NCBI GenBank assembly: GCA_964643965.1
Contig: CAZXVH010000015.1
Coordinates: 4,732-68,731, forward strand
Origin: GCA-2746795 sp964643965
GTDB lineage: Bacteria > Chloroflexota > Anaerolineae > Promineifilales > Promineifilaceae
DNA length: 64,000 bases
Direction of reading: 5' to 3'
Shown: positions 1 through 7,758 of the stretch, piece after piece
How the letters are laid out: every line of letters starts with the position of its first letter
Numbering within the stretch: position 1 is the stretch's first letter
The notes under the pieces: model-generated
Seen by the model: only the letters and a program-made list of their open reading frames with translations
The model's database searches: none
Told to the model about the DNA's origin: nothing
Translations under genes and position numbers: made by a program

Positions 1-258
1 GGCTTGCACCTGCTCACCAGGTGTGGCTTGCTTAATCGCTTCCTTGCTCACCAGTTCGCCCACGTTATCCACCACTTTGATGTTTTCCACATTACGGCCG
101 TATAAACACCAGTTCAAGGCCAAAAACAAAGAGGTTTTGCCGGCGCCATTGATGCCATGAATAACTGTCACATTGCGCGTTTTATCTTTGGCAAAGGTCA
201 AATTTTGTTGGCCGTAATATTGGCGAAAGTTTTCCAAACCAATACGCTCCAGTTTCAT
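1..258 (-). CDS. SMC/Rad50-like ATPase, DndD-like (N-terminal part only)
   Basis: The minus-strand frame opens with ATG at 258 and runs off the left edge, so only about 86 N-terminal residues are visible. They hold a P-loop (HGINGAGKTS, about residues 33-42) followed by ALNWCLYG, a pattern typical of the ABC-type ATPase head of DndD/RecF/Rad50-like proteins whose coiled coil would follow. The start overlaps the stop of the upstream small gene in an ATGA junction (255-258), which implies translational coupling and membership of the same operon as the helicase. In Dnd systems DndD is an ATPase acting in DNA phosphorothioation. Whether this one is DndD itself or another defence ATPase cannot be decided from the N-terminus. 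Confidence 0.75.
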   Translation of the reverse strand, partial: MKLERIGLENFRQYYGQQNLTFAKDKTRNVTVIHGINGAGKTSLFLALNWCLYGRNVENIKVVDNVGELVSKEAIKQATPGEQVQA

Positions 259-458
259 GCGGCATCGTCCCCTTCTTGCTCTAATCGCGCCAATTCTTCG
301 CGGGCAATTTTCGTGATCAGATCATCTATGTCCTTCATGATGCCACGTGGATTTTGCATCGAAATATATTCTTGCTCAATGTCGCCGACCTCAGCAATGA
401 CTTGTCTGACAATCGGATCGTAACTTTTGAAAAGTGTTTTTAGACGGTCTTTTACCAT
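255..458 (-). CDS. small acidic protein of a DNA-modification/defence operon
   Basis: This 67-residue acidic, probably all-helical protein has no membrane segment or recognisable catalytic motif. A good ribosome-binding site (GGGAGAG) precedes the ATG. It starts 13 bp after the helicase stop and its TGA overlaps the ATG of the DndD-like ATPase, so the three genes form a tight operon. Small proteins sitting between a DndD-type ATPase and a helicase are known as 'DNA modification system-associated small protein', and this fits by position and size. The role is unknown; a subunit or adaptor is plausible. The assignment rests mostly on context. Confidence 0.7.
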   Translation of the reverse strand: MVKDRLKTLFKSYDPIVRQVIAEVGDIEQEYISMQNPRGIMKDIDDLITKIAREELARLEQEGDDAA

Positions 459-471
459 AATCTCTCCCAGA

Positions 472-2535
472 CTAAAAATCCATCAACCCATAATGGCTGG
501 CTAAATCCCAAATAACGTCCAGCGCCTGATGCTTATTCAAAGCAGGGCTGGCAAACTCCTTGAATCGCTGTAATTCACGCCTGACAACAGTGCGTTCCAC
601 TTGAAATGCTGCCGACGTTTGGTCAAAGGTGACTGGCGGGGTGGCAATCAAATCGTGAATAACCGAAAATTCCTTGCCCGGCGCTTTTCTCAAAATTCGG
701 CCTCGGCGCTGGATGAACTCGCGCGGATTGCTGCTGCTGGCCAAGAAATAAGCGGTGCGGGTACTGGGTACATCCACCCCTTCATCCAAACATTTCATCG
801 CGGCTAAGGCTTGCAAATGGCCGCTGGCAAAATTGGCTAACAACTCCTGCCGTTCCTGCGGGCTTTCTTCCGCTGTAAACTGGTCAATCAGAATGCCCTT
901 TTCCCAGCCCACAAGCTGCATCACCTCATTAATTTGGTTGGGGGCGCAGTAGAACAAGGTATGGGCGATCTGTTTCTCTTGATCGAGTAGTTCCCCCAAT
1001 GTGTCCAGTTTATTAACGGCCGTGTTCAATAAGTTGGCTCGTTTGATCAGCAACATCTTGAGCGCTGCTTGCTTCTCTTCATCATCCTGGTGGAATAAAC
1101 GGGCGATTTTCAGGGACAACGCTTCATATTCCACCATTTCATCTTCGGTCAATTCCACCAGATGGGGATAGTAATAATAAGGTGTCAGGCTGACGCCGAT
1201 GGCTTGTTCCAGGGTAAAAGCAAACACCGTTTCGCCAAAATAAGTACGCAGCGCCACTGTGCCCGCATCATCAAACCAGCGGTCTGGCGTGGCTGATAAC
1301 GCTAATCGATAGGGAATTTGCTCAGGGTAATGTTGGCGGCTGCGCTCTGCCCCCAAATGATGGGCTTCATCGGCAATGATCAGCGTGGGTGCGTCTAACC
1401 GGGCGATGCTGCCTTGAAAACCAGGACTGATAAAGGTGCTGTGGGTGACGATGACAGAGATAAAGGGACGATAACGGCCGTTATACTCAATAATTTCATG
1501 GTTCAGCCTGTCCAGCCAACTGCGCTTGCTCTGGTAAGCCAAAATCGGTTTGTAGCCAAACGCAGCCGCTTCCTGCTGCCATTGATCCACAAGATGCTGA
1601 TACGGCACGGCAATGATAACGGCCAGCCGCCCTTCTCTGGCAAACAATTGTGCCGACGCCGCCAACGCCGTAATCGTCTTGCCCGTCCCTGTCGCCATTT
1701 CAAACAAGCCTCGACAACCGTGATCAAACCAAGCCGCGATGGCCTCATCTTGATAAGGACGCAGGGTAATCTGCTCCGGGATTTTAGGGGTAGCTGGCTG
1801 ATAGGGGGCTTTTTTCTCTTTAATATGTGCTGGTTTTAGCCACGGAGGAATGGGAAACGGCCGTTCCTTTCGTCGTAGTTTTAATATTTCTGCTTTGGCC
1901 GCTTCCGGCAGATCGAAAATGCGCACGTTTAAATCTTCATTCTGCCATAACCGCTCAAACCGTTTGACATCCGCTTCAACAAGGGGCAGAAAAGCTGGTT
2001 CCCACGACTTGAAAATCCGGTTCGATTCATAGTTTTGTATGCCGCGAACAGTTTCATTGGGAGAGCCATTAAAACTAACGCGGTTCTCTTCAGCATCTGT
2101 GTAAATGCCGAATTTGTCATGAAAATCACCGGACAGCTTATTTTGGGGCAAGGCCAATTTGAACGTCAAAATCTCATCAGCAACCATCCAAGCCAAAGCA
2201 GAAAGCGTATCCTCTTCGAGTTTTTCTTTGAGTTCAGCAATATTCCTTATCAAGGCTGCATGCAAAATGGGATTCAGACGTGCTTCTGTCCCCGCTTGTA
2301 ACGCTTCCCAGTCAGCTTCATCCAATATGGGACTGGTAATAATGCGGGCTTGTCCCCCATTCGCAGCAAACTGGTTAAGTCCTTGTGCCAATAAACGCAA
2401 CCAGCCTGAACTGAAAAAGCCAACCCCACGATCATAGCGCACGGAAACAGAAAGGGCTGGCTCATAAAAATCAGCCACCATATTGGCTGTAGAGGTATCT
2501 ATGGTGATGGGCAGAACAAGCGTTTTCAGGGACAT
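472..2535 (-). CDS. PLD-like nuclease / DEAD-box helicase fusion (defence restriction protein)
   Basis: The protein has 687 residues and two modules. Residues 20-190 form a phospholipase-D-like nuclease domain with an HxK motif (H139, K141), then FNGSPNET at 155-162, where PLD enzymes carry GSxxN. Residues 255-660 are a superfamily-2 helicase: Walker A ATGTGKT (281-287), an IADEAHH DEAH box, an ALSATPDR motif III and a C-terminal QRRGRILR motif VI. Such PLD-helicase fusions occur as restriction components beside DndD-like ATPases. It is the first gene of the minus-strand operon with the small protein and the ATPase. Its start is divergent from the antirepressor-like gene across 262 bp. I infer DNA-targeting defence; the modification genes, if any, lie outside the window. 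Confidence 0.85.
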   Translation of the reverse strand: MSLKTLVLPITIDTSTANMVADFYEPALSVSVRYDRGVGFFSSGWLRLLAQGLNQFAANGGQARIITSPILDEADWEALQAGTEARLNPILHAALIRNIAELKEKLEEDTLSALAWMVADEILTFKLALPQNKLSGDFHDKFGIYTDAEENRVSFNGSPNETVRGIQNYESNRIFKSWEPAFLPLVEADVKRFERLWQNEDLNVRIFDLPEAAKAEILKLRRKERPFPIPPWLKPAHIKEKKAPYQPATPKIPEQITLRPYQDEAIAAWFDHGCRGLFEMATGTGKTITALAASAQLFAREGRLAVIIAVPYQHLVDQWQQEAAAFGYKPILAYQSKRSWLDRLNHEIIEYNGRYRPFISVIVTHSTFISPGFQGSIARLDAPTLIIADEAHHLGAERSRQHYPEQIPYRLALSATPDRWFDDAGTVALRTYFGETVFAFTLEQAIGVSLTPYYYYPHLVELTEDEMVEYEALSLKIARLFHQDDEEKQAALKMLLIKRANLLNTAVNKLDTLGELLDQEKQIAHTLFYCAPNQINEVMQLVGWEKGILIDQFTAEESPQERQELLANFASGHLQALAAMKCLDEGVDVPSTRTAYFLASSSNPREFIQRRGRILRKAPGKEFSVIHDLIATPPVTFDQTSAAFQVERTVVRRELQRFKEFASPALNKHQALDVIWDLASHYGLMDF

Positions 2536-2703
2536 GAGAAAATTCTGGCTGCTTCCCGTACTATTTACAGTAAGATGAACCGTTTTTCTTTGTGGCCTGT
2601 TTATTGTACTGATTTTGGGGAAAGTTTGCGAGTGGTAAAACGGCCGTTCCCCACCCTCTTCATCCTACCTAAACGCAAAATAGACAAAACGGCCGTTTCT
2701 TGT

Positions 2704-2731
2704 TGACGAACAAGTGTGCACTGTTAAAATT
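2704..2731 (+). promoter_or_regulatory. sigma-70-type promoter upstream of the antirepressor-like gene
   Basis: A TTGACG -35 box (2704-2709), a 16-bp spacer and a TAAAAT -10 box (2726-2731) lie about 70 bp before the antirepressor ATG. They sit in the 262-bp divergent spacer, which also holds two AACGGCCGTT palindromes (2639-2648 and 2688-2697). No clear promoter for the helicase strand is apparent. Confidence 0.5.
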
Positions 2732-2797
2732 TTAGTTGTAGATGTCGAAGCCATTATAAGGAACGTTTAAGAACGGAAACAGGCGGGCAAATATCTG

Positions 2798-3622
2798 ATG
2801 AGTGATTCAGCTTTAATCCCTATTGAGCAAAAGGCGGTTATTTTCTATGATGATGAAATAACGGCCGTTTTAGTTAAAGTAGACGACCGTGAAACTATCT
2901 ATGTCCCAGTGCGTCCCCTCTGTGATTATCTGGGGTTGAATTGGGATGGGCAGCGACGACGCATGAATAGAGACGCCGTTTTGTCTGAAGAAGTGATGTC
3001 CGTCGTCGTAACGACGACGGACATAGCTCCTGACAGTCGTCGGCCGCGCACAAGCGCCATGCTCTGTCTGCCACTTGATTTCATCAATGGCTTCTTATTT
3101 GGCATCAATGCTACCCGGGTAAAGGATGAAATACGCGAACAACTGATCCGCTATCAGCGGGAATGTTATCGGGTTTTGGCTGACGCTTTCTTGCAGCAAG
3201 AAACGGCCGCTGCCGATGATTGGATGACGACCAGTCCAGAAACCCGCGCAGCATTGCATCAGATTCAGGAAATGGGGCTGGCGATTGCCCAGATGGCACA
3301 AGAGCAACTGCGAATTATGGAACGATTGGATAATGCGGCAATTGTTGTGGGTCAACACAACCGTCGTATCATAGCGTTAGAACGACAGCTTGCCCCACGT
3401 GAAGCAATTACCGATGAGCAGGCAACAGACATCGCCGAAACAGTAAAGGCGTTGGCCATGATGCTGACGGAACACGATAATAGCAAGAACCATTTCCAGG
3501 CCATCTTTGCAGAACTGCATCGTCGTTATCGCGTGACAAGCTATAAAAATATCCGGCAAAGTCAGTATCAAGCGGTGTTGGATTTTCTTGGTGATTGGCT
3601 GGCAGCGGCGGAAGATGAATGA
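2798..3622 (+). CDS. phage antirepressor N-terminal domain protein (P22_AR_N type)
   Basis: The 274-residue protein opens with the P22 Ant-like N-terminal domain: YVPVRPLCDYLGLNWDGQ, then MLCLPLDFINGFLFGI and a basic helical stretch ending near residue 115. The rest is helical and probably mediates oligomerisation or target binding; no DNA-binding C-terminal KilAC domain is recognisable. Phage antirepressors bind and inactivate repressors, and chromosomal copies are common in Chloroflexi and cyanobacteria with unknown roles. It is divergent from the defence operon and followed by a terminator. A perfect 29-nt palindrome lies inside the coding sequence. No integrase or other phage gene is nearby, so this is not an intact prophage. 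Confidence 0.85.
   Translation: MSDSALIPIEQKAVIFYDDEITAVLVKVDDRETIYVPVRPLCDYLGLNWDGQRRRMNRDAVLSEEVMSVVVTTTDIAPDSRRPRTSAMLCLPLDFINGFLFGINATRVKDEIREQLIRYQRECYRVLADAFLQQETAAADDWMTTSPETRAALHQIQEMGLAIAQMAQEQLRIMERLDNAAIVVGQHNRRIIALERQLAPREAITDEQATDIAETVKALAMMLTEHDNSKNHFQAIFAELHRRYRVTSYKNIRQSQYQAVLDFLGDWLAAAEDE
2996..3024. repeat. 29-nt perfect palindrome inside the antirepressor-like gene
   Basis: Two 14-nt arms (left ATGTCCGTCGTCGT, right its exact reverse complement) flank a single A. The plus-strand frame reads MSVVVTTTDI, and the minus strand reads the same peptide. It could form a strong cruciform or mRNA hairpin near codon 70. Confidence 0.9.
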
Positions 3623-3656
3623 AAACGGCCGTTTCTCCCACACCCGATCCCTCAAC

Positions 3657-3685
3657 AAAAAAAGCCACCTACACCGGTGGCTTTT
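3657..3685. terminator. bidirectional intrinsic terminator
   Basis: GCCACC (3664-3669) and GGTGGC (3676-3681) form a stem around TACACC, with an A run on the left and a T run on the right. It separates the plus-strand antirepressor-like gene from the minus-strand tRNA-Val and can serve both. Confidence 0.8.
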
Positions 3686-3696
3686 TCATCTTCTAG

Positions 3697-3770
3697 TGGG
3701 CGGTACAAGACTCGAACTTGTGACCTCTGCGATGTCAACGCAGCGCTCTAACCAACTGAGCCAACCGCCC
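3697..3770 (-). tRNA. tRNA-Val (GAC)
   Basis: The minus strand folds into a standard 74-nt cloverleaf. The acceptor stem is GGGCGGT/ACCGCCC with discriminator A, the D-arm reads GCTC..GAGC, and the anticodon arm is CTGCG-TTGACAT-CGCAG with anticodon GAC. The T-arm carries GTTCGAGTC. CCA is not encoded. A strong promoter lies just upstream and a terminator follows. Confidence 0.95.
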
Positions 3771-3793
3771 TCTGCTTCGTCAAGCAGGGCAAA

Positions 3794-3821
3794 ATTATAA
3801 CAGGCTTCCCCCCTCAGTCAA
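3794..3821 (-). promoter_or_regulatory. promoter of tRNA-Val
   Basis: On the minus strand TTGACT (3816-3821) and TATAAT (3794-3799) are 16 bp apart. The -10 box is about 23 bp before the mature tRNA 5' end, which fits a short leader. Confidence 0.75.
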
Positions 3822-3903
3822 ATAGGTACACTCGCGTAAATTATGGTATAGTTGCAACCATTCTTAGCCGCTCACAGCAGGCTGTTTCCAGGGTAAATTT
3901 GCG

Positions 3904-5157
3904 TTGAGTAGAAAACGATCCAACTCCACCACCAGGAAAGAACCCGGCGTATTGGGCCTCATCATCATCATGGCCCTCGCCGGCTTCATCGGCTGGTTCC
4001 TCAAAGACGCCACCGGCTACCCCTATCACGCCTACGGCCTGGTATGGTGGGCAACGGCCGTTTTCATCACCTTCACCCTCGGCCTGCTCTACTACGCCCT
4101 CTTCGTCCTGCCCATCCCCGGCAATGAAGGCTGGGCCGAAGGGCTGCGCCTCCTCGTGCGCAACTATATCAAACCCCCGCCCCGCGTGGAAAAAGAGCCG
4201 CGGCGGCGCAAAAAACAAGAGAACCCCCTGCCGACCCACTTGCAAGAGCTGCCCGCCAGCTTCAAATATCTGGGCAGCGGCACGGTGCGCAGCCATCACG
4301 TCCTGGCCCTCATCAAAGGCGGCAGCTTCGCCCGCCCGGCCGGACCCGGCTTTGTCATCCTCTTCAAAAACGAAGTCATCAACCAGATCATCGACGTGCG
4401 CCCCCACAATCGCATGGCAACCATCAAAGCCAACACCCGCGACGGCATCCCCCTGGAAATGCCCATCTTCCTCACCTTCCGCGTCTGGCAGCATGAAGAA
4501 ACCATCCAGCCGGGGACCATCCCCTACCATTTCGATCCCGAAGCCATCTTCCACGTCAACTACGCCGGCAGCATCGCCGACAAAGAAAACCATAAACCCT
4601 GGTCTGAAATCATCATCCCCATCGCCACCGATCTCTTCATCACCGAAATTGCCGGTCACAGCCTGGACGAGCTATACGAACGAGATTCCGAAGGGCAAGG
4701 CCCCCTCACCGAAATCAACCAGCGCGTCAAACGAAACCTGGAGCGCAACGAGCGGCTCATCGGCATCGAAATCATCTCCGCCGGCTGCGGCCAGATCAGC
4801 CTGCCAGATAGCGTACGCCAACAACGCCTCAAAGCGTGGCAGGCCCAATGGCAGCGCGAAATCCTCATGAAAAAAGCCAAAGGCGAATCAGAAGCGGAAC
4901 TCAGCCTTAAACGCGCCCGCGCTCGCGCCCAAATTGAAATCATTGAAAACATCACCCGCAGCATCACCCACAGCCGCCACCACAACGTCAACCTCACCGA
5001 AGTGGTGGCCTTGCGCATGATCACAGCGCTAGAAGACGCCGTGGCCAATGTCTCCGAGAAAGCCCTCGTACCCCAGCCCGTCTTAACCAGCATGGTAGAA
5101 AGCTCCCGCCAAATGCTGCGCTGGATGGATAGCGAAAAGGATAAGCAAGATGAGTGA
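3904..5157 (+). CDS. SPFH/band-7 domain membrane protein (first of pair)
   Basis: This 417-residue protein begins with TTG; later ATGs would cut into the first membrane helix. Hydrophobic segments lie at about 16-33 and 44-70, followed by a basic linker, then an SPFH (stomatin/prohibitin/flotillin/HflK-C) domain from about 120 to 310 and a charged, probably coiled-coil helix (about 315-360, rich in KKAKGESEAEL-type heptads). SPFH proteins assemble rings or scaffolds in membranes and often regulate proteases or membrane microdomains. Its stop overlaps the start of the second SPFH gene, so the two are probably stoichiometric partners like HflK/HflC, although no FtsH is nearby. The substrate or partner is unknown. 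Confidence 0.8.
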   Translation: MSRKRSNSTTRKEPGVLGLIIIMALAGFIGWFLKDATGYPYHAYGLVWWATAVFITFTLGLLYYALFVLPIPGNEGWAEGLRLLVRNYIKPPPRVEKEPRRRKKQENPLPTHLQELPASFKYLGSGTVRSHHVLALIKGGSFARPAGPGFVILFKNEVINQIIDVRPHNRMATIKANTRDGIPLEMPIFLTFRVWQHEETIQPGTIPYHFDPEAIFHVNYAGSIADKENHKPWSEIIIPIATDLFITEIAGHSLDELYERDSEGQGPLTEINQRVKRNLERNERLIGIEIISAGCGQISLPDSVRQQRLKAWQAQWQREILMKKAKGESEAELSLKRARARAQIEIIENITRSITHSRHHNVNLTEVVALRMITALEDAVANVSEKALVPQPVLTSMVESSRQMLRWMDSEKDKQDE

Positions 5158-6487
5158 GCACAGCAGCGACCTGCTGGTTAAACCCCCCATCAAACGCTGG
5201 GTATTCATTCTCATTTTGCTGCTGCTGCTGCTGTTCTACTGGACTTTTGCCTGGTTCATGGAACAGATCGATCTGACTGTACCCCTGAACAACGCCTGGC
5301 ACGGCCGTTTTCCCAATGCCCCCAATCTATCCCCCATAATCATCAGTATAGCTGAACTGTTCTCCCCCAGCGTACTGCGCCACTTCATCCCGGTAGCGGC
5401 CGGCTGGGGGCTGGCCTGCCTGGCCGCCATCAGCCTGGTACGCATCCTCTACGACCTGCCCAATTACGCCACCGCTTACAAATTCTTGGGTCGCTTGATA
5501 ACGGGGCGCAGCAGCGACAAGCCCCTCGCCATTTCCAGCCGCACCTTAGAAACCATGCGCCCTGAACACGTCATGCTGCGCGTGGGCGGCCCCGGCCAAT
5601 TAATGGTGCCCCCTGGAGAAGTGGCCGTCACCGAGATAAACGGCCGTTACTACCGTCTCCTCTCCAGTGGCAAACAGCGCCTCAAACCCTTTGAATACGT
5701 ATTCACCCTCATCAGCTTACGCACCCAAGAACGTCACGTCACCGGCCTCTCCGTCACCACCAAAGACGGCATCAGCCTCACCACCGACTTCACCGTCACC
5801 TTCCACATCGACAGCGGCGGCCCCCTGCCCACCCGCACCCAACCCTTTCCCTACAGCCCAGAAGCCGTCGAACAAGCGGCCTACGCCCGCAGCAACGCCG
5901 GCCCGGACAAAGTATTCAACTGGCAAGACATCCCCGTCAACATCACCACCGGCATCCTGGCGGGCAGCGTTAGCCAATTCACCCTGGACGAACTGCTCCA
6001 TCCCACCGGCCGCGCCCGCGAACCCCATTACACCCTCACCCAAATGTTAGAACGTAAAGTCAGAGGCGCTATAGAAGCCATTGGCTTGCACCTGGAAAGC
6101 ATCCACATTGGCCGCCTGGAACTGCCCAATGATGTGGCCCAACAATACATCCAACATTGGCAAGCCAATCTGGACACCCGCCTGCATCTGGCCCTGGTCG
6201 AACGGGAAGCCAGTTCCCTGGAAGAAGCAGAACTGGCCCGCGCCGAAGCAGAATTGATTATGATCCAGGCCATCATCGAAGGGCTGGAAAACGCCCGTCT
6301 CGCCGGCGGCGCGACCACCATGCGTGAAGTCATCGCCCTGCGCCTGATCGAAGCGTTAGAGAAAATGGCGCGGCAGTCGCAAGCCGCGCAGCCCCTGCCG
6401 CTCACTTTGCTGCCCCAGCTAGAAAACCTGCGCCTTCAATTAGCGCCTGATAGACAACTGCTGGCTGGCAGCCAGGAAGAGAAATAA
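5150..6487 (+). CDS. SPFH/band-7 domain membrane protein (second of pair)
   Basis: This 445-residue protein overlaps the upstream SPFH gene by 8 bp. It has hydrophobic segments at about 15-37 and 78-105, an SPFH domain from about 140 to 320 (PPGEVAVTEINGRYYRL and TTKDGISLTTDFTVTFHI are recognisable strands), and a glutamate/alanine-rich coiled coil around 335-375 (EREASSLEEAELARAEAEL). It parallels the first SPFH protein in layout but the sequences are clearly diverged, so the two are likely hetero-oligomeric partners. The next gene starts 3 bp after its stop, giving a three-gene operon. One AACGGCCGTT copy encodes part of the NGRYY strand. Confidence 0.8.
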   Translation: MSEHSSDLLVKPPIKRWVFILILLLLLLFYWTFAWFMEQIDLTVPLNNAWHGRFPNAPNLSPIIISIAELFSPSVLRHFIPVAAGWGLACLAAISLVRILYDLPNYATAYKFLGRLITGRSSDKPLAISSRTLETMRPEHVMLRVGGPGQLMVPPGEVAVTEINGRYYRLLSSGKQRLKPFEYVFTLISLRTQERHVTGLSVTTKDGISLTTDFTVTFHIDSGGPLPTRTQPFPYSPEAVEQAAYARSNAGPDKVFNWQDIPVNITTGILAGSVSQFTLDELLHPTGRAREPHYTLTQMLERKVRGAIEAIGLHLESIHIGRLELPNDVAQQYIQHWQANLDTRLHLALVEREASSLEEAELARAEAELIMIQAIIEGLENARLAGGATTMREVIALRLIEALEKMARQSQAAQPLPLTLLPQLENLRLQLAPDRQLLAGSQEEK

Positions 6488-6489
6488 CT

Positions 6490-7665
6490 GTGACCGAAAT
6501 TGCCGTCGAAACAGAGGCGCCCTGCCACATTCCAGCCAACGCCAAAGAGCTGCAAACCCTGGTCCTCTACCTTTACCCGGATCCCGGTGTCATAGACATC
6601 CTGACCCTCGACCAATTCATCTATCGTTACAGGCTCAGCGGACTGGGCGCGATGGCCGTGGCCGACATGGAACGGGCGCAGCGCATCACCCGCACCATCG
6701 GCGACCACGCCCAAATCGGCCTGGCTGAATTCCATATCGGCCTCATCCACCTCTACTGGCAGCAATACCTGGGCGCCCTTCCTTACTTTGATGACGCCCA
6801 ACGACATTGGCAATTCGCTCACAACAAATATGCCGTGGCGTTGGCCCAATTTGCCCAAAACGCCGCCTACCACCACGCCTACCACTACGAAGAGGCCCTC
6901 ACCGCCTGCGGCAAAGCCAGCAAAACACTCACCAGGTTAGAAAGCAGCGGCGTCGCTGCGCATCCCCATTTCCGCGCCCAACTCCGAGAATGCCTCAATT
7001 TGTGTCAGAAGGAGTTGATTACCAGGATTCGCCGCGACGGTGAAGGGGAACCGGTCGCCTTTCATATTTCCATCCCGCTCAGAGATGAACACGGAGACCT
7101 GCCTACCCAACAAGTAACGGCCGTTTCTCCTTCAGCGTCACCCACCATCACTACCAGCAGAACGGCCGTAGCCCCACCCACAATCAACCTTCATCGCCCT
7201 GCTCCCCTCAACACGCCAGTCACAGCACCCTATCCGCCGCCGCCTCCCGCCCCCGGCGACAGCAGTGAGGATGACAACGACAGCCCCATCCCCGCGCATC
7301 CCAACCAGAGCGAACATCTCATCTGGTACGGCCTGGAAAATCTTCATGATTGGGAACAGTACTTGCCGCATCTTAATTCTAATTCCCATCTTCTCATTGA
7401 TACCCAAATTGGAAAATACGATTTAAAAGAAGGCGACCTCTATATCGTTAATCAAGCGGCGATAAACGAGGAACCTCCTCCATCTCCCTCTTCTCCATCT
7501 GAAGATAAGCGCCTCAGACGGATTTTTTTAATGGAAGTTGATGAAAATTTTATTTTTACGCGTGACCCCAAAACAGAGGCAGTAGAACTTTTCGCGGATC
7601 ATACGTATGACATCATCGGCATCGTCATTGGCGTCTGGTCCAGGCTCAATCTGGCAAAGGAATAA
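6490..7665 (+). CDS. TPR-like protein with C-terminal beta domain, third gene of SPFH operon
   Basis: The 391-residue cytosolic protein starts at GTG 2 bp after the SPFH stop. Residues 15-185 are helical and TPR-like, with hydrophobic/aromatic helices such as GLIHLYWQQYLGALPYFD. Residues 200-270 form a proline/threonine-rich linker. The C-terminal 110 residues are a beta-rich domain containing LKEGDLYIVNQ and DIIGIVIGVWSRL, faintly like the S24/LexA beta fold, but no catalytic Ser-Lys pair is visible. The 3' third is less GC-rich than the rest, which may mark a separately acquired domain. No function is known; the operon suggests an adaptor or effector for the SPFH scaffold. Confidence 0.7.
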   Translation: MTEIAVETEAPCHIPANAKELQTLVLYLYPDPGVIDILTLDQFIYRYRLSGLGAMAVADMERAQRITRTIGDHAQIGLAEFHIGLIHLYWQQYLGALPYFDDAQRHWQFAHNKYAVALAQFAQNAAYHHAYHYEEALTACGKASKTLTRLESSGVAAHPHFRAQLRECLNLCQKELITRIRRDGEGEPVAFHISIPLRDEHGDLPTQQVTAVSPSASPTITTSRTAVAPPTINLHRPAPLNTPVTAPYPPPPPAPGDSSEDDNDSPIPAHPNQSEHLIWYGLENLHDWEQYLPHLNSNSHLLIDTQIGKYDLKEGDLYIVNQAAINEEPPPSPSSPSEDKRLRRIFLMEVDENFIFTRDPKTEAVELFADHTYDIIGIVIGVWSRLNLAKE

Positions 7666-7674
7666 ACCGGTCTA

Positions 7675-7704
7675 TTGCCTAAACATTAGCATTGGCGGTA
7701 TAGT
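7675..7704 (+). promoter_or_regulatory. promoter of the PfkB-family kinase gene
   Basis: TTGCCT (7675-7680), an 18-bp spacer and TATAGT (7699-7704) lie 55 bp before the kinase ATG, just after the SPFH operon ends. Confidence 0.55.
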
Positions 7705-7758
7705 CACAGGCATGTCCGCTGCCAAACAAGCGGCACAGCACAGGAGGAAAAGGCGACT

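Noticed and set aside
2798..3622. Prophage containing the antirepressor gene
   Set aside because: No integrase, capsid, portal or att repeats are nearby; the gene is flanked by a tRNA and housekeeping operons.
3697..3770. tRNA-Val as an integration attachment site
   Set aside because: I looked for a repeated tRNA 3' end near the defence genes and found none, and no integrase is in the window.
3841..4659. 272-codon minus-strand frame opposite the first SPFH gene
   Set aside because: The composition (Gly/Asp/Glu/Val-rich) is that of the reverse complement of the SPFH gene.
4124..4870. 248-codon plus-strand frame inside the first SPFH gene
   Set aside because: It is a shadow of the real frame in GC-rich DNA, low-complexity (Ser/Pro/Lys-rich), and lacks a start signal or homology.
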